This document shows, piece by piece, positions 46,401 to 55,229 of a stretch of DNA of 56,638 nt (position 1 is the stretch's first letter; every line of letters starts with the position of its first letter). Origin of the DNA: a virus. Location of the stretch: IMG/VR virus record IMGVR_UViG_3300042402_004196, positions 1-56,638 of that record; one strand, given 5' to 3'. A model generated the notes under the pieces. It worked only from the letters and a program-made list of their open reading frames with translations. It searched no databases and had not been told where the DNA came from. Position numbers and translations under genes: made by a program.

Positions 46401-49400
46401 ATTTTTTAAATAGTTTACCTTTAGCCACATTAAGAGAAAAATATAGAAGTCAGGATTCCTCAACAGACCTTGATTATATTATATCAACACTCAAAAAATT
46501 TGGTGCTATTCACAGATTACCATACGCTTGGATTTTAAAATATGGATCAATTTGGCACAGATATAAAACTTGGAATAGAAAAGGTACTGATATCTTAGAC
46601 GATTCTTGGAAAGATTTTAATTATCTTGGAAACTATGATCCGTCAAATTCCGCAACAACAAAGACATACACACTTAATATCAATAACACTGAAAAAAACA
46701 TTGTATTGCAACAAAACTTAGTAGCTGGTACCGCAACTACAACATATATGAATACAGGATTTTATCCTAAGTTGGTTGATGATATGAATGTTTTCTTACA
46801 AGGTTTAAAATTATTTTCAGGTACAACCCAACTTAATGGTACGGCAAGTGTTTTTGATACAACACTTGTTGTTTATTCTGTAAACGATAATAATTTAGCA
46901 CCAGGACAAATCCTTGCCGGACCTGGAATTGATGTTAATACAACAATTGTTTCACAAGTAAGTGGAACAACCGGTGGTATTGGTATATATACAATAGCTC
47001 CAGTACAAAACTTAACAATATTAAATGGTACTTGTACAATAACCGGAACAACAATGGATGTTCTAAGTATAACTGGTGGTACATTATCAACAAATCAAAT
47101 AATTGGTGGTTTAGATATTGAATTAAATACAAAAATAGTTTCACAAGTAAGTGGAACAACTGGTGGTGTTGGAAGATATAACATAGATATATCGCAAAAT
47201 AAGACACTCACAACATTCTTTGAAGTAAACCCAGAAACTTTTTTTGTTACAAATGCGGCAACCGGTGGATATTCTCAAAGTGAAGTACAAACATTAATAG
47301 ACGAAGGAAAACTAGTGCTCTCAACTAATTTAGATAGTAAAATTATTAAAGCTCCAGGTTTTGATAATAACAACAATCAAAGAACATTATCGTTATCAAC
47401 ATGGTCTGTATTATCTAAATCAAACACATCGGACTCTTATTATATTTTACCTTCTTTTGGTAATACATTAAATCAAGTAAATGATGAGTGTTTTAAAAAC
47501 AATAATTTAAAAATAGAAGTACAATCAAATCCTGCATTATTTAATGGTTCTGTTAGATTTTTTTGGGGGGCACCGAATTATGGTTATTTTGATACATCTA
47601 AAATAACAAAAGCATCACCGGATTCATATATGAAAGAAATTTTTAAAGATAAATCAATACAACAAAATTTTTCTTTAAATGGTGACTCAAAAAAATATAC
47701 AAAAATATCAGAAATGTTTACAACCTTTGAAACAAACTTATTAGATTATTTTGAAGAAGAATTTTTAAATTTCAGTAGATCAATATACGATTATAAAACA
47801 TTAATTCCTGGAGAACCAGGTGCAGAAACAGAAACAGAAATTGCGTTTAAGAATTTTCAGTATTTAATGAGACAAATGATGGTTATAACCAAACCAAACG
47901 ATCTAACCTCTGAAGGATTAGTTACTGAAGTAATCCAAAAACAAAATGAAAACTTACAAAAACTATTAAGTAAGTTTATGGAATATGATGTTGTGTTTAA
48001 AATGGGTAACCCAACTATGTTTGATAGAAGATTATTCTATACGTTCTCAACAAAATTTATTCAAGACCCAATTTCATATCAAGGTTATAACCAAGGAACA
48101 CCAGGTTCATTACCAACAAACGGTGGCTCAATTACTTTAGCCCAGTCAAAAACGGCAAATCCAGAAACTTGGAAAGACTTAGAATATTATGTGGGATTTT
48201 CAGAAATACCAGAATTAGTTTATTCCAATAACGGTTCTTATATAACTGACTTTTTTGTTGATATGAATGTACAGTTTAATCAAAAAAATGTAAAAGATTT
48301 TGCACCAATAATAAAACTTTATGCGACACAAAAATTAAAAAATAAAAATATAAATATATCTGATTTTTTTAGTTTAATGAACACATATTTAGATACAACA
48401 GAATTGTATCAGAATAACGTTATTAATGATTTAATGACAGGAATTAGAAATGATTTACCTGAAATCGTTGTAACTAATGAGGGTCAAGACAATAAAGCAC
48501 CATTACAAGGAGATCAATCAAGAGATGAATTGTGGGATTTATTTAAAAATTTAAACGATACGTGGATTGCCGGTGCTGACATTAAAAATAAAACACTATT
48601 TGAAGATGTATTGTTATTTGATAGAGCGAGTAGAGATATTGGACAAAAAGTTTTAGTTGATATTTTTAAAGTAAAAGATTTAATTGAAACGGGACTTGTT
48701 AAAAATAGTATGTTTAATCTTGTAAGTACTATACTACAAGAAAACAATTTTACGGTAATGCCATTACCTTCGTTTACAAATTTTTATAATGTACAAGATG
48801 CGGTAAAAAATCCAGTACCAAAACCAGAAGGTACTTTAGAGTTTGCAAATTCATTTTGGGGTACGTTTTTAAATGTTGATTATAGAAATTCATCACCAAA
48901 AATATTGTGTTATTATAATAGTAAACCAAGTGCTCACTTGGCTATGAATGATAATGCTGACTATAGATATAGAGATGATGCTTTTGATCTAAGGAGAGCT
49001 AGTGATAATCCATTATTAGAAAATCAATTAAATAAAAATAATTGGGATAAGTCAAATAAAATTGTAGGTTTTAATGTTGATGTTAGTTTACAAAATCAAC
49101 AAATATTTGAAAGTATAAGTCTTAACCAAGACGCAGGACAACCAACTGCCGAATCACTTGAAATGATAAATCAAATGGCAAACCAAAGTAAAAACAGAGG
49201 AGTTGCAACACAAAGTGTATCACTCTATAATTTATATAGAAATAGAAGTTACACTTGTAGTATTGACATGATGGGAAATGCTTTGATGCAACCAATGATG
49301 TATTTTAATCTTAGAAACGTCCCAATGTTTAGTGGTCCATATATGATCACAAAAGTTTCACACACAATTGGTGAAGGCGATTTTAAAACCTCAATTACAG

Positions 49401-50164
49401 GAACCAGACAACCTTTTTATAGTTTACCTAAAATAGATAACTTTATTCAATCTTTAAGTGTAAATCTTATTAATAAAATTAAAGAACAAATACAAAAACA
49501 AGAGGTTGAAAATAAAAACTTTAGTGGTAATGTTATAACCGAAGTCAATACAGTTGTTTCAAATGTTACGGGAAAAGATACGTTAACATCTAATCAAAAT
49601 TGTGCTGATAAATTAAACGCCGCTTATGTTGGGTTTACAGGGGTTGATGCACCGACTACAAACTCTTACACATCAAAACAAATGAATGATTTATTGATAG
49701 CTAGAACTAAAAACTATGGTTTAACAACCGGAACACAAAATGAGATTGACATTAGAGAATTGTTATTTGTTTTCTTTTATATGGATACTGGTAACTCAAC
49801 TGGGTTTAAAGCCTATGAAAATAATTTTGGAACAATTAGTTTGAATGATACCTATGGTCCTTCTTTTATTAATTTTATAAATAAAAAGTATTTTTGTTTA
49901 AGTAAAGGAAATAATATTAACATACCGGTTGTTTCATTTTCTAGTATAGAAAGTTTTATTGATTTTGCAATATCAAAAATATATCCTAGTATTAGTTCAT
50001 ATCAAAGTGGTAGAAACATACAAAACGTCGTTAAACAGTATGTAAATTTATGGGCATCAGTAAGAAGTGCAAACGTTTATACTAAAATGACCGAACAAGA
50101 TAAAAAATCTTTAGAGAATAAAGCTAGTGAAGGGTTAAATGTCTTTATTTCAATTAACCCATAA
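43409..50164 (+). CDS. giant baseplate hub-like structural protein
   Basis: The 2251-residue protein is the largest in the window. Near 145-230 is a beta-rich part (F-Y-P-T-V-T-I-K-M-E-D-V-K-G, F-Y-L-T-I-K-G-F-Y-G-K). Residues 1142-1267 are two 63-residue repeats of a fibre-type domain (I-V-S-Q-V-S-G-T-T-G-G). Near 1940-2010 is a hub-like segment: Y-T-C-S-I-D-M-M-G-N-A, then F-S-G-P-Y-M-I-T-K-V-S-H-T-I and F-K-T-S-I-T-G-T-R, the pattern of gpD/gp27-type hub proteins. The last 190 residues form a further domain I do not recognise. It seems to combine hub and decoration functions. It starts inside the preceding gene. Confidence 0.6.
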   Translation: MVDNGENILVEFDYDNITLVDPNKVIDEEGKVKERYVKQENLVMYANLECSVVPRTKLAIGAPLNDNVRTISVGKINFLNPGFKTFLNTSWSDELTGKDTVKGLGVNQPKLNAVQNPKKNDDYYITQSQYSNGTPGAVDNGLLGLKSINIDINTAFYPTVTIKMEDVKGRALFEAGNNSPYAAFFQLPYPIFYLTIKGFYGKAVRYPLMLQTFSSSFDSSSGNFKIDLKLFGYKYGIMSYVNWGQMLAVPHMYNTFVNTNTPTNKQGITENVTLQNNEVVITASKPSQNKPQLVSRGYQKMKEVYSEYKAKGLIDDDFPEYTVTKLKSKLDTFIKEILEKFAKENLGTLTELDNYQTLLTEFSKKVFFNTNSWYRTYLDTKIPLVLSDDTKVYTYKKEYDDESKRSAAETELDGIIKDFLSKLAANSVAGKNGSYVVGGKTTKSEIPIDVDINKFKKDVSSKDVDFPKSYKETTGKVASGTTELDFFRNTLSPLIDKLKWFVFDGKNTFNEIIATASKNVTTLRTEVEQKITESLTEQLSRKDSGIGFKPTIRNILAPFFAQGEAFLRLMDDVHTAAWGIRENQYRKAAVLGGSSTAQSVDVKVPGQTNEPIYPWPQVLREYTATDGNEKFEQKYPGDPSISSLTKAYISELWPEVEFVEEYIKGFIEREADEPDFGDTGNGAFKPNRLSLNAIDFPITNEVFQNKEEVKFYYEIYERVLVNSFYSKLSRIPGYQSSVYLVESEDEKLNVIKSLGSESPFLQKKLKQYLIDSANYTTFLRHISNQGEGESWQKFIRGEFVTPYLKNKVDNPFQIFNSTLLISERSQPDLSLTQELKITDFVQNLTSSNEFDFTDMYPITNLDWCKNYLANGKPLNGDTEVFNTNKVLVYNTIHKTITNFSKDDTVTTKRPITNFNYTTGIFSQTIDTNLKQFYKNRKIEEQFITEGNLNYSGYTGYLDSEQTTSMLNTPFFINAIQNGVFNFRYKSNDLSPYKAAAYYFLNSLPLATLREKYRSQDSSTDLDYIISTLKKFGAIHRLPYAWILKYGSIWHRYKTWNRKGTDILDDSWKDFNYLGNYDPSNSATTKTYTLNINNTEKNIVLQQNLVAGTATTTYMNTGFYPKLVDDMNVFLQGLKLFSGTTQLNGTASVFDTTLVVYSVNDNNLAPGQILAGPGIDVNTTIVSQVSGTTGGIGIYTIAPVQNLTILNGTCTITGTTMDVLSITGGTLSTNQIIGGLDIELNTKIVSQVSGTTGGVGRYNIDISQNKTLTTFFEVNPETFFVTNAATGGYSQSEVQTLIDEGKLVLSTNLDSKIIKAPGFDNNNNQRTLSLSTWSVLSKSNTSDSYYILPSFGNTLNQVNDECFKNNNLKIEVQSNPALFNGSVRFFWGAPNYGYFDTSKITKASPDSYMKEIFKDKSIQQNFSLNGDSKKYTKISEMFTTFETNLLDYFEEEFLNFSRSIYDYKTLIPGEPGAETETEIAFKNFQYLMRQMMVITKPNDLTSEGLVTEVIQKQNENLQKLLSKFMEYDVVFKMGNPTMFDRRLFYTFSTKFIQDPISYQGYNQGTPGSLPTNGGSITLAQSKTANPETWKDLEYYVGFSEIPELVYSNNGSYITDFFVDMNVQFNQKNVKDFAPIIKLYATQKLKNKNINISDFFSLMNTYLDTTELYQNNVINDLMTGIRNDLPEIVVTNEGQDNKAPLQGDQSRDELWDLFKNLNDTWIAGADIKNKTLFEDVLLFDRASRDIGQKVLVDIFKVKDLIETGLVKNSMFNLVSTILQENNFTVMPLPSFTNFYNVQDAVKNPVPKPEGTLEFANSFWGTFLNVDYRNSSPKILCYYNSKPSAHLAMNDNADYRYRDDAFDLRRASDNPLLENQLNKNNWDKSNKIVGFNVDVSLQNQQIFESISLNQDAGQPTAESLEMINQMANQSKNRGVATQSVSLYNLYRNRSYTCSIDMMGNALMQPMMYFNLRNVPMFSGPYMITKVSHTIGEGDFKTSITGTRQPFYSLPKIDNFIQSLSVNLINKIKEQIQKQEVENKNFSGNVITEVNTVVSNVTGKDTLTSNQNCADKLNAAYVGFTGVDAPTTNSYTSKQMNDLLIARTKNYGLTTGTQNEIDIRELLFVFFYMDTGNSTGFKAYENNFGTISLNDTYGPSFINFINKKYFCLSKGNNINIPVVSFSSIESFIDFAISKIYPSISSYQSGRNIQNVVKQYVNLWASVRSANVYTKMTEQDKKSLENKASEGLNVFISINP
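46832..47209 (+). repeat. tandem 189-bp repeat in baseplate gene
   Basis: Two 63-codon units (46832-47020 and 47021-47209) encode the same fold pattern, ending I-V-S-Q-V-S-G-T-T-G-G. The best-conserved DNA blocks begin at 46949 and 47138. Confidence 0.75.
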
Positions 50165-50182
50165 TTTTATTAAACCTAATGA

Positions 50183-50190
50183 TATTTATA
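50183..50190 (+). promoter_or_regulatory. TATTTATA motif before 50204 gene
   Basis: The 5' T is 21 bases before the ATG at 50204; same context (GATATTTATATAAAA) as the minus-strand copy at 23288-23295. Confidence 0.45.
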
Positions 50191-50203
50191 TAAAAAAAAT
50201 AGT

Positions 50204-50431
50204 ATGAGCAGAACAAAATTAATTTTGGATAATTATCTTGGTAAAAATACAAGAATGACAGAAAAAGATGCCGGAAACGGTTTTAAAGAAGTGTGTGATT
50301 TGGACACAGGCGATTGTTTTACAGTTAGAGAAAAAGATGGTCTAATTGAAAGAGTAGATAATACTATGAAGACAAACAAAAAAATCCAAGTTGAAACCAA
50401 AAGTGGTATAAAACAATTATTAAATGGATAA
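50204..50431 (+). CDS. hypothetical small protein
   Basis: The 75-residue product is Lys- and Thr-rich, with a central C-D-L-D-T-G-D-C segment holding its only two cysteines six apart, which could form a disulfide or bind metal. No family is recognised. It is the first gene of a two-gene unit with a motif upstream, and its stop overlaps the start of the next gene. Probably a minor virion or assembly protein, by position only. Confidence 0.55.
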   Translation: MSRTKLILDNYLGKNTRMTEKDAGNGFKEVCDLDTGDCFTVREKDGLIERVDNTMKTNKKIQVETKSGIKQLLNG

Positions 50432-51146
50432 GATGGGTATAGATAAAAAAATTTTACAGGAAATCGCAAGATTTAAAACTATTAACACTTATATTATGGA
50501 GCAAGAAGCTCCACCACCACCAGATCCAGCTGCAGATCCATTAGCCGGTGGAGCACCACCACCAGATCCTGCCGCAGATCCATTAGCCGGCGGAGCACCA
50601 CCAGCACCAGATGCAGCAGCAGGAGCGCCACCAGCACCAGGAGCACCACCAGCACCAGGAGCACCAGGAGCAGGGGCACCACCAGCACCAGTTGATGTTG
50701 AAACAGACAAAGATGTTGAAGAGATCGGTGGTGAAGAAAAACCGGACGAAGAAAAAATTGAAATTACAGATCTTGTAAGCACACAAAAAAATATTGAACA
50801 AAAACAAGAAGAATACTTTAATAATCTATTTAAACAGTTAAGTTCTCTAGAACAAAAATTAGGTGATATGGATCAGTTAGTTTCTAAAATAGATGGGTTA
50901 GAAAATAAAATTGAAAAAATGAGACCAAAAACACCAAAAGAAAAATTAGAGTTAAGGACTCTTGATTCTGGTCCGTTTAATCAAAAACTTTCTGATTTCT
51001 TTACTGACAAACAGGACGAAATGGAAAAATCTGGTAAAAATGAATATGTATTAACTTCAGATGAGGTTGAACAATTCTCAAAAGGTCAGATTGAAAATTC
51101 TTTTAATGATTATGAAGACAATGAAGAAGATACTGATATGATGTAA
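50424..51146 (+). CDS. Pro/Ala/Gly-rich protein with acidic coiled-coil end
   Basis: The 240-residue protein has a short basic N-terminal helix ([10 protein letters not shown]), then about 65 residues of Pro, Ala and Gly with two copies of [15 protein letters not shown] coiled-coil-like region (about 110-180, [11 protein letters not shown]) and a very acidic end follow. The Pro-Ala part is GC-rich (50510-50690) in an AT-rich genome. It might be a scaffold or an internal head protein. The ATG at 50433 is an alternative start, one base after the previous stop. Confidence 0.6.
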   Translation: MDKMGIDKKILQEIARFKTINTYIMEQEAPPPPDPAADPLAGGAPPPDPAADPLAGGAPPAPDAAAGAPPAPGAPPAPGAPGAGAPPAPVDVETDKDVEEIGGEEKPDEEKIEITDLVSTQKNIEQKQEEYFNNLFKQLSSLEQKLGDMDQLVSKIDGLENKIEKMRPKTPKEKLELRTLDSGPFNQKLSDFFTDKQDEMEKSGKNEYVLTSDEVEQFSKGQIENSFNDYEDNEEDTDMM

Positions 51147-51154
51147 ATTTAGAA

Positions 51155-51172
51155 AGGGACATTCGTGTCCCT
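51155..51172 (+). terminator. hairpin after Pro/Ala-rich gene
   Basis: A 7-bp stem AGGGACA / TGTCCCT has a TTCG loop. The following sequence is only moderately T-rich, so termination strength is uncertain. Confidence 0.6.
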
Positions 51173-51194
51173 CTCTCAAATTTTTAACTGATTA

Positions 51195-51223
51195 TTGACT
51201 GCGACACAAATTTTAATTATACT
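51195..51223 (+). promoter_or_regulatory. sigma70-like promoter for SSB gene
   Basis: TTGACT (51195-51200) and TATACT (51218-51223) are separated by 17 bases, a near-consensus housekeeping promoter. It lies about 34 bases before the SSB ATG. No TATTTAT motif is present here, so this gene probably belongs to an earlier class than the structural genes. Confidence 0.6.
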
Positions 51224-51256
51224 TTCTATTGTAAACCTTTAAAAACAAATACATAT

Positions 51257-52123
51257 ATGGCGACAAACAATGTTTTAGACACAGTTCTCTCTCAGTATGA
51301 GAACTCAAAATCCGGAGACTACACATCTGGATCAAAAATGTCTCAAGAAGACAGATTAAAAAAGTATTTTGCTGCAATACTTAAAGACAACGAAAAGCAA
51401 GCACAAAAAAGAATCCGTATCTTACCTACACCAGACGGATCTTCCCCATTCAAAGAAGTATGGTTTCATGAAATCAATCTTGATGGAAAATGGCAAAAAT
51501 TTTATGATCCGGGAAAAAATGATAATGAAAGATCTCCTTTGAGTGAAGTTTATGAAGAATTAATGTCAACGGGTAAAGATTCTGATAAAGAATTAGCTAA
51601 GCAATACAAACCTCGTAAGTTTTATATTGTTAAAGTTATTGATCGTGACAACGAACAAGATGGTCCTAAATTCTGGAGATTTAAACACAACTACAAACAA
51701 GAAGGAATTTTTGATAAAATTATTCCTATCTATAAAGCAAAAGGTGATGTTGCAGATGCTGAAAAAGGAAGAGACCTTATTCTTGAATTAACTAAAGCAA
51801 AGACACCAAAAGGCGCTTTCTACACTGTAATCCAAACAGTTATGTATGACGACCCGTCTCAAGTACATGAAGATGATGACACAATGAAATCTTGGATTGA
51901 AGATGAGCTTACTTGGGAGGATGTTTATTCTAAAAAACCTACTGAATATTTGGAGTCTGTTGCCCGTGGTGAAACACCAAGATGGGATTCAGATGCTGGA
52001 AAATACATCTACGGAGATTCATCAGAGGGTGAAATCGTTATGGGTGGTAACAAATCTAAAACTGAAACTAAAGTTGAGGATCCACAAGCAAACGATGAAA
52101 TTGATGAAGAATTACCATTCTAA
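51257..52123 (+). CDS. 32: gp32-like single-stranded DNA-binding protein
   Basis: The 288-residue protein is close to T4 gp32 (301) in length and layout. It has a basic N-terminal cooperativity region, a central OB-fold region (K-R-I-R-I-L-P-T near 51-58, W-F-H-E-I-N), and an acidic tail ending D-E-I-D-E-E-L-P-F used to recruit replication proteins. It contains no cysteine at all, so the zinc site of T4 gp32 (one His, three Cys) is absent. It has its own sigma70-like promoter and a strong terminator, so it is expressed as a single gene and can be made in quantity. Confidence 0.9.
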   Translation: MATNNVLDTVLSQYENSKSGDYTSGSKMSQEDRLKKYFAAILKDNEKQAQKRIRILPTPDGSSPFKEVWFHEINLDGKWQKFYDPGKNDNERSPLSEVYEELMSTGKDSDKELAKQYKPRKFYIVKVIDRDNEQDGPKFWRFKHNYKQEGIFDKIIPIYKAKGDVADAEKGRDLILELTKAKTPKGAFYTVIQTVMYDDPSQVHEDDDTMKSWIEDELTWEDVYSKKPTEYLESVARGETPRWDSDAGKYIYGDSSEGEIVMGGNKSKTETKVEDPQANDEIDEELPF

Positions 52124-52139
52124 ATTTTATTAAAAATAT

Positions 52140-52180
52140 GTGGGTATATTGGTATACAATGTACCCACTTTTTCTTATCT
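52140..52180 (+). terminator. rho-independent terminator after SSB gene
   Basis: A 12-bp stem (52140-52151 with 52157-52168, one T-G pair) has a 5-base loop and then TTTTTTC. Confidence 0.9.
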
Positions 52181-52195
52181 TTTAAAAAAGAATAT

Positions 52196-53206
52196 ATGGC
52201 AATTAAAAAAAACGACTTTAGCTCAATAAAGAAAAAATTCTCTTCTGACGCAAAATACAAACCACAAAGATACTTTGATTTAGGACCCGCATTTTTAGAT
52301 GCTGTAGGACTTCCAGGTCCTGCTATGGGACACATTAATATGTTTTTGGGTCACTCTGATACTGGTAAGACAACAGCACTTGTAAAAACAGCGGTTGACG
52401 CACAGAAAAAAGAAATACTACCAGTTTTTATTATCACAGAACAAAAATGGTCTTTTGAGCACTCAAAACTTATGGGTTTTGAATGTGAAGAAGTTGTTGA
52501 TGAGGAAACAGGTGAATTAACTTGGGATGGGTTCTTCTTATTTAACAATAATTTTAGTTATATTGAACAAATTACGGATTATATTAATGATCTGTTAGAT
52601 GCTCAAGAAAAAGGTGAACTAGATTATTCATTATGTATTATGTGGGATTCTGTTGGTTCCGTTCCTTGTAAAATGACCTATGAAGGTAAAGGTGGTAAAC
52701 AACACAATGCTAGTGTTTTAGCTGATAAGATTGGAATGGGAATTAACCAAAGAATTTCCGGGTCAAGAAAAGCAGATTCAAAATACGAAAATACATTAAT
52801 TATCGTTAATCAACCTTGGGTAGAATTACCAGACAATCCATTTGGTCAACCTAAAATTAAAGCAAAAGGTGGTGAAGCAATTTGGTTAAATTCATCTTTA
52901 GTGTTTTTATACGGAAATCAAAAAGGTGCTGGAACAACAAAGATTACAGCAACAAAAGATAAAAGAACTGTTAAATTCGCATCAAGAACAAAAGTATCGG
53001 TTATGAAAAACCACATTAATGGACTTGGTTTTGAAGATGGTAAAATTATTGTAACACCTCACGGGTTTTTACCTGGAAAGGATCCTACGGAAGAAAAGAA
53101 GTCTATTGAAGACTACAAAAAAGATTATGCAGAATATTGGAAAACAATTATTGGTGTAGATGGTGAATTTGATTTAAAAGAAGAAAAAGTTTATGAACAA
53201 GAATAA
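52196..53206 (+). CDS. uvsX: UvsX recombinase (RecA family)
   Basis: The 336-residue strand-exchange protein has Walker A as G-H-S-D-T-G-K-T-T (52-60), a Walker B-like C-I-M-W-D-S-V-G-S near 155, and N-Q-P-W in place of the RecA N-Q region near 205. It coats single-stranded DNA to drive recombination-dependent replication and repair, cooperating with gp32. Length is slightly below T4 UvsX (391). Its end overlaps the methyltransferase start by 14 bases. Confidence 0.92.
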   Translation: MAIKKNDFSSIKKKFSSDAKYKPQRYFDLGPAFLDAVGLPGPAMGHINMFLGHSDTGKTTALVKTAVDAQKKEILPVFIITEQKWSFEHSKLMGFECEEVVDEETGELTWDGFFLFNNNFSYIEQITDYINDLLDAQEKGELDYSLCIMWDSVGSVPCKMTYEGKGGKQHNASVLADKIGMGINQRISGSRKADSKYENTLIIVNQPWVELPDNPFGQPKIKAKGGEAIWLNSSLVFLYGNQKGAGTTKITATKDKRTVKFASRTKVSVMKNHINGLGFEDGKIIVTPHGFLPGKDPTEEKKSIEDYKKDYAEYWKTIIGVDGEFDLKEEKVYEQE

Positions 53207-54215
53207 ATTAAAAGTAGTATCGTTATTTTCCGGTTACGGAACACAAGAGTTAGCACTTAAATATATTGGTGTTGATTATGAAAATGTTGCAAACTGCGAC
53301 AACTTCAAACAAGCAAATGAATGTTATGACACTTTACACACAACAACACATGGAAACCTTGGAGATATAAGAATGATAAATGAAAATACATTTCCGGAAT
53401 GTGATTTATTAACATATTCATTTCCATGTCAAGACATCTCAATTTCTGGAGTTCAAAAAGGTATTAAAGAAGGTACAAGAAGTGGATTGTTATTTGAAGT
53501 TGAAAGACTTTTGAGTACAAATAGACCAAAATTCCTTTTGATGGAAAATGTTAAAAATTTAGTATCTCACAACCATATTGAAAACTTTAAAAAACATATA
53601 TATTTTTTAAGAGGTCTTGGTTACAGTTCTTTTTGGAGAGTGTTAAATGGTGCTGATTTTGGATGTCCACAAAACAGAGAAAGAGTTTTTATGATGTCAG
53701 TATTAAATAGTAGTATTGAAGAAGTACAAGAAAAAATGATGAATGTTGATAACCATAAAAAAACAAGAATCCCGATGCGATCATTTATTGATGAAAATTT
53801 TAGTGACTCATTAATTGTTGATTGCCAATTTACATCACACACACCAAAAAATCACACAATTTGTAAATTAGTTGGTAGAAGAGATGATGTTAGTTACGAC
53901 CAAGCTAGAAGAATTTATTCTGTTGACGGTTGTTCTCCTTGTTTAACAACAAGTGGATCACCACAAATTCTAACAGAAGATGGTAGGGTTAGAACAATTA
54001 CAGCAAGAGAGGGTTATAGATTTATGGGTGTTAGAGAAGATGATATTAATTTGTTACTTACTACATCATTATCAAATACAGCGCATGTAGCACTAGCAGG
54101 AAACTCAATTTGTGTTCCGGTTATGGAGGCGATTTTCAGTGAATTTTTCTCTGAATATATGTTAGAAAAAGAACCAGTAATGTCAAACCCAATTAACGAA
54201 GAATTTAATGACTAA
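53193..54215 (+). CDS. C5-cytosine DNA methyltransferase
   Basis: The 340-residue protein has an intact motif set. Motif I is L-F-S-G-Y-G-T-Q-E-L (11-20), and the catalytic P-C-Q is at 78-80 (C79). E-N-V is at 118-120, Q-N-R-E-R-V at 160-165, and the closing G-N-S-I-C-V-P-V near 309. It would methylate cytosine in a short site using S-adenosylmethionine. No restriction gene is adjacent, so it is probably an orphan protecting phage DNA. It overlaps both neighbours (14 and 8 bases) inside the replication cluster. The target site cannot be read from sequence. Confidence 0.9.
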   Translation: MNKNKLKVVSLFSGYGTQELALKYIGVDYENVANCDNFKQANECYDTLHTTTHGNLGDIRMINENTFPECDLLTYSFPCQDISISGVQKGIKEGTRSGLLFEVERLLSTNRPKFLLMENVKNLVSHNHIENFKKHIYFLRGLGYSSFWRVLNGADFGCPQNRERVFMMSVLNSSIEEVQEKMMNVDNHKKTRIPMRSFIDENFSDSLIVDCQFTSHTPKNHTICKLVGRRDDVSYDQARRIYSVDGCSPCLTTSGSPQILTEDGRVRTITAREGYRFMGVREDDINLLLTTSLSNTAHVALAGNSICVPVMEAIFSEFFSEYMLEKEPVMSNPINEEFND

Positions 54216-55224
54216 AACTCTTTTAGTAGATGGAAACAACTTATTAAAAATTGGTTTTCATGGAGTTAGGGATTTTTTTAATAACGGTGAACATGTTGGT
54301 GGTACCTGGCATTTTCTAAATACCCTAAGAAGATTTTTAGAAGAAAATAATTACAATAAAGTTGTTGTATGTTGGGATAGTGAAACCGGATCTTCACAAA
54401 GAAGAATTATCTATCCCAAATATAAATTAAATCGTAAACAAAAAAACGAAGACGACTTTAAAGAACAGTCTTTTACAACCCAAAAAAATAGGGTAAAACA
54501 ATACCTTGAAGAAATGTTTGTTAGACAATTAGAAGTTGGACAATCGGAGGCCGACGATTTAATTGCTTACTATTGTCATATTTCAGAAGATGAAGATAAA
54601 ACAATATTTTCATCAGACAGAGACTTAACACAATTAATTTCTGAGAAGGTAACTATATACTCACCCCAACAAAAACGATATTATAAAAATGGTGACGGAA
54701 TTAAAATATATGAATCCGAAATACCGCATTATAATGTTAAAACTTACAAAATATTAACTGGCGATAGTTCAGATAATATTGACGGTATTTTTTATTTGGG
54801 TGAAAAAACATTTCTTAAACTGTTTCCTGAAATACTTGATACTGAATTAAAATATACCGATATTTTAACAAAGGCAGAAATGTTACTTTCAGAACAGAAG
54901 GGAAATGTTGCTTTACAAAATCTCCTTAGTGGGAAAACCAAAGAGGGAATATTTGGAGAAGAGTTTTTCACAATTAATGAAAAATTGGTGGACCTAGCTA
55001 ATCCACTCATTTCTCAGGAAGGAAAAGAACTTGTTAGGTCGTATTACTCAGAGTCATTGGATCCTGATGGACGAGGACACAGAAACCTAATAAGAATGAT
55101 GATGGAAGACGGATTCTTCAAATTTCTCCCAAAGGGTGACGACGCTTGGGTAAATTTTTTAAAACCATTTTTAAAACTATCAAGAAAAGAAAAAACAAAT
55201 TTTAGAAACAAAACAAAAAAGTAA
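54208..55224 (+). CDS. rnh: RNase H-like 5'-3' nuclease (T4 Rnh, FEN family)
   Basis: The 338-residue protein, slightly longer than T4 RNase H (305), has the FEN/5'-nuclease acid set: D8 (L-V-D-G-N-N), D57 (C-W-D-S-E), E114/D116/D117 (S-E-A-D-D), D137/D139 (S-S-D-R-D) and D186/D189 (G-D-S-S-D-N). The last group begins a helix-three-turn-helix. It removes RNA primers and flaps during lagging-strand synthesis. The C-terminus is Lys-rich. It follows the methyltransferase with an 8-base overlap. Confidence 0.88.
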   Translation: MTKTLLVDGNNLLKIGFHGVRDFFNNGEHVGGTWHFLNTLRRFLEENNYNKVVVCWDSETGSSQRRIIYPKYKLNRKQKNEDDFKEQSFTTQKNRVKQYLEEMFVRQLEVGQSEADDLIAYYCHISEDEDKTIFSSDRDLTQLISEKVTIYSPQQKRYYKNGDGIKIYESEIPHYNVKTYKILTGDSSDNIDGIFYLGEKTFLKLFPEILDTELKYTDILTKAEMLLSEQKGNVALQNLLSGKTKEGIFGEEFFTINEKLVDLANPLISQEGKELVRSYYSESLDPDGRGHRNLIRMMMEDGFFKFLPKGDDAWVNFLKPFLKLSRKEKTNFRNKTKK

Positions 55225-55229
55225 AAAAA

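Noticed and set aside
50489-50782. Minus-strand frames opposite the Pro-Ala-Gly tract
   Set aside because: They arise from the GC-rich repeat of the plus-strand gene and show no independent signal.
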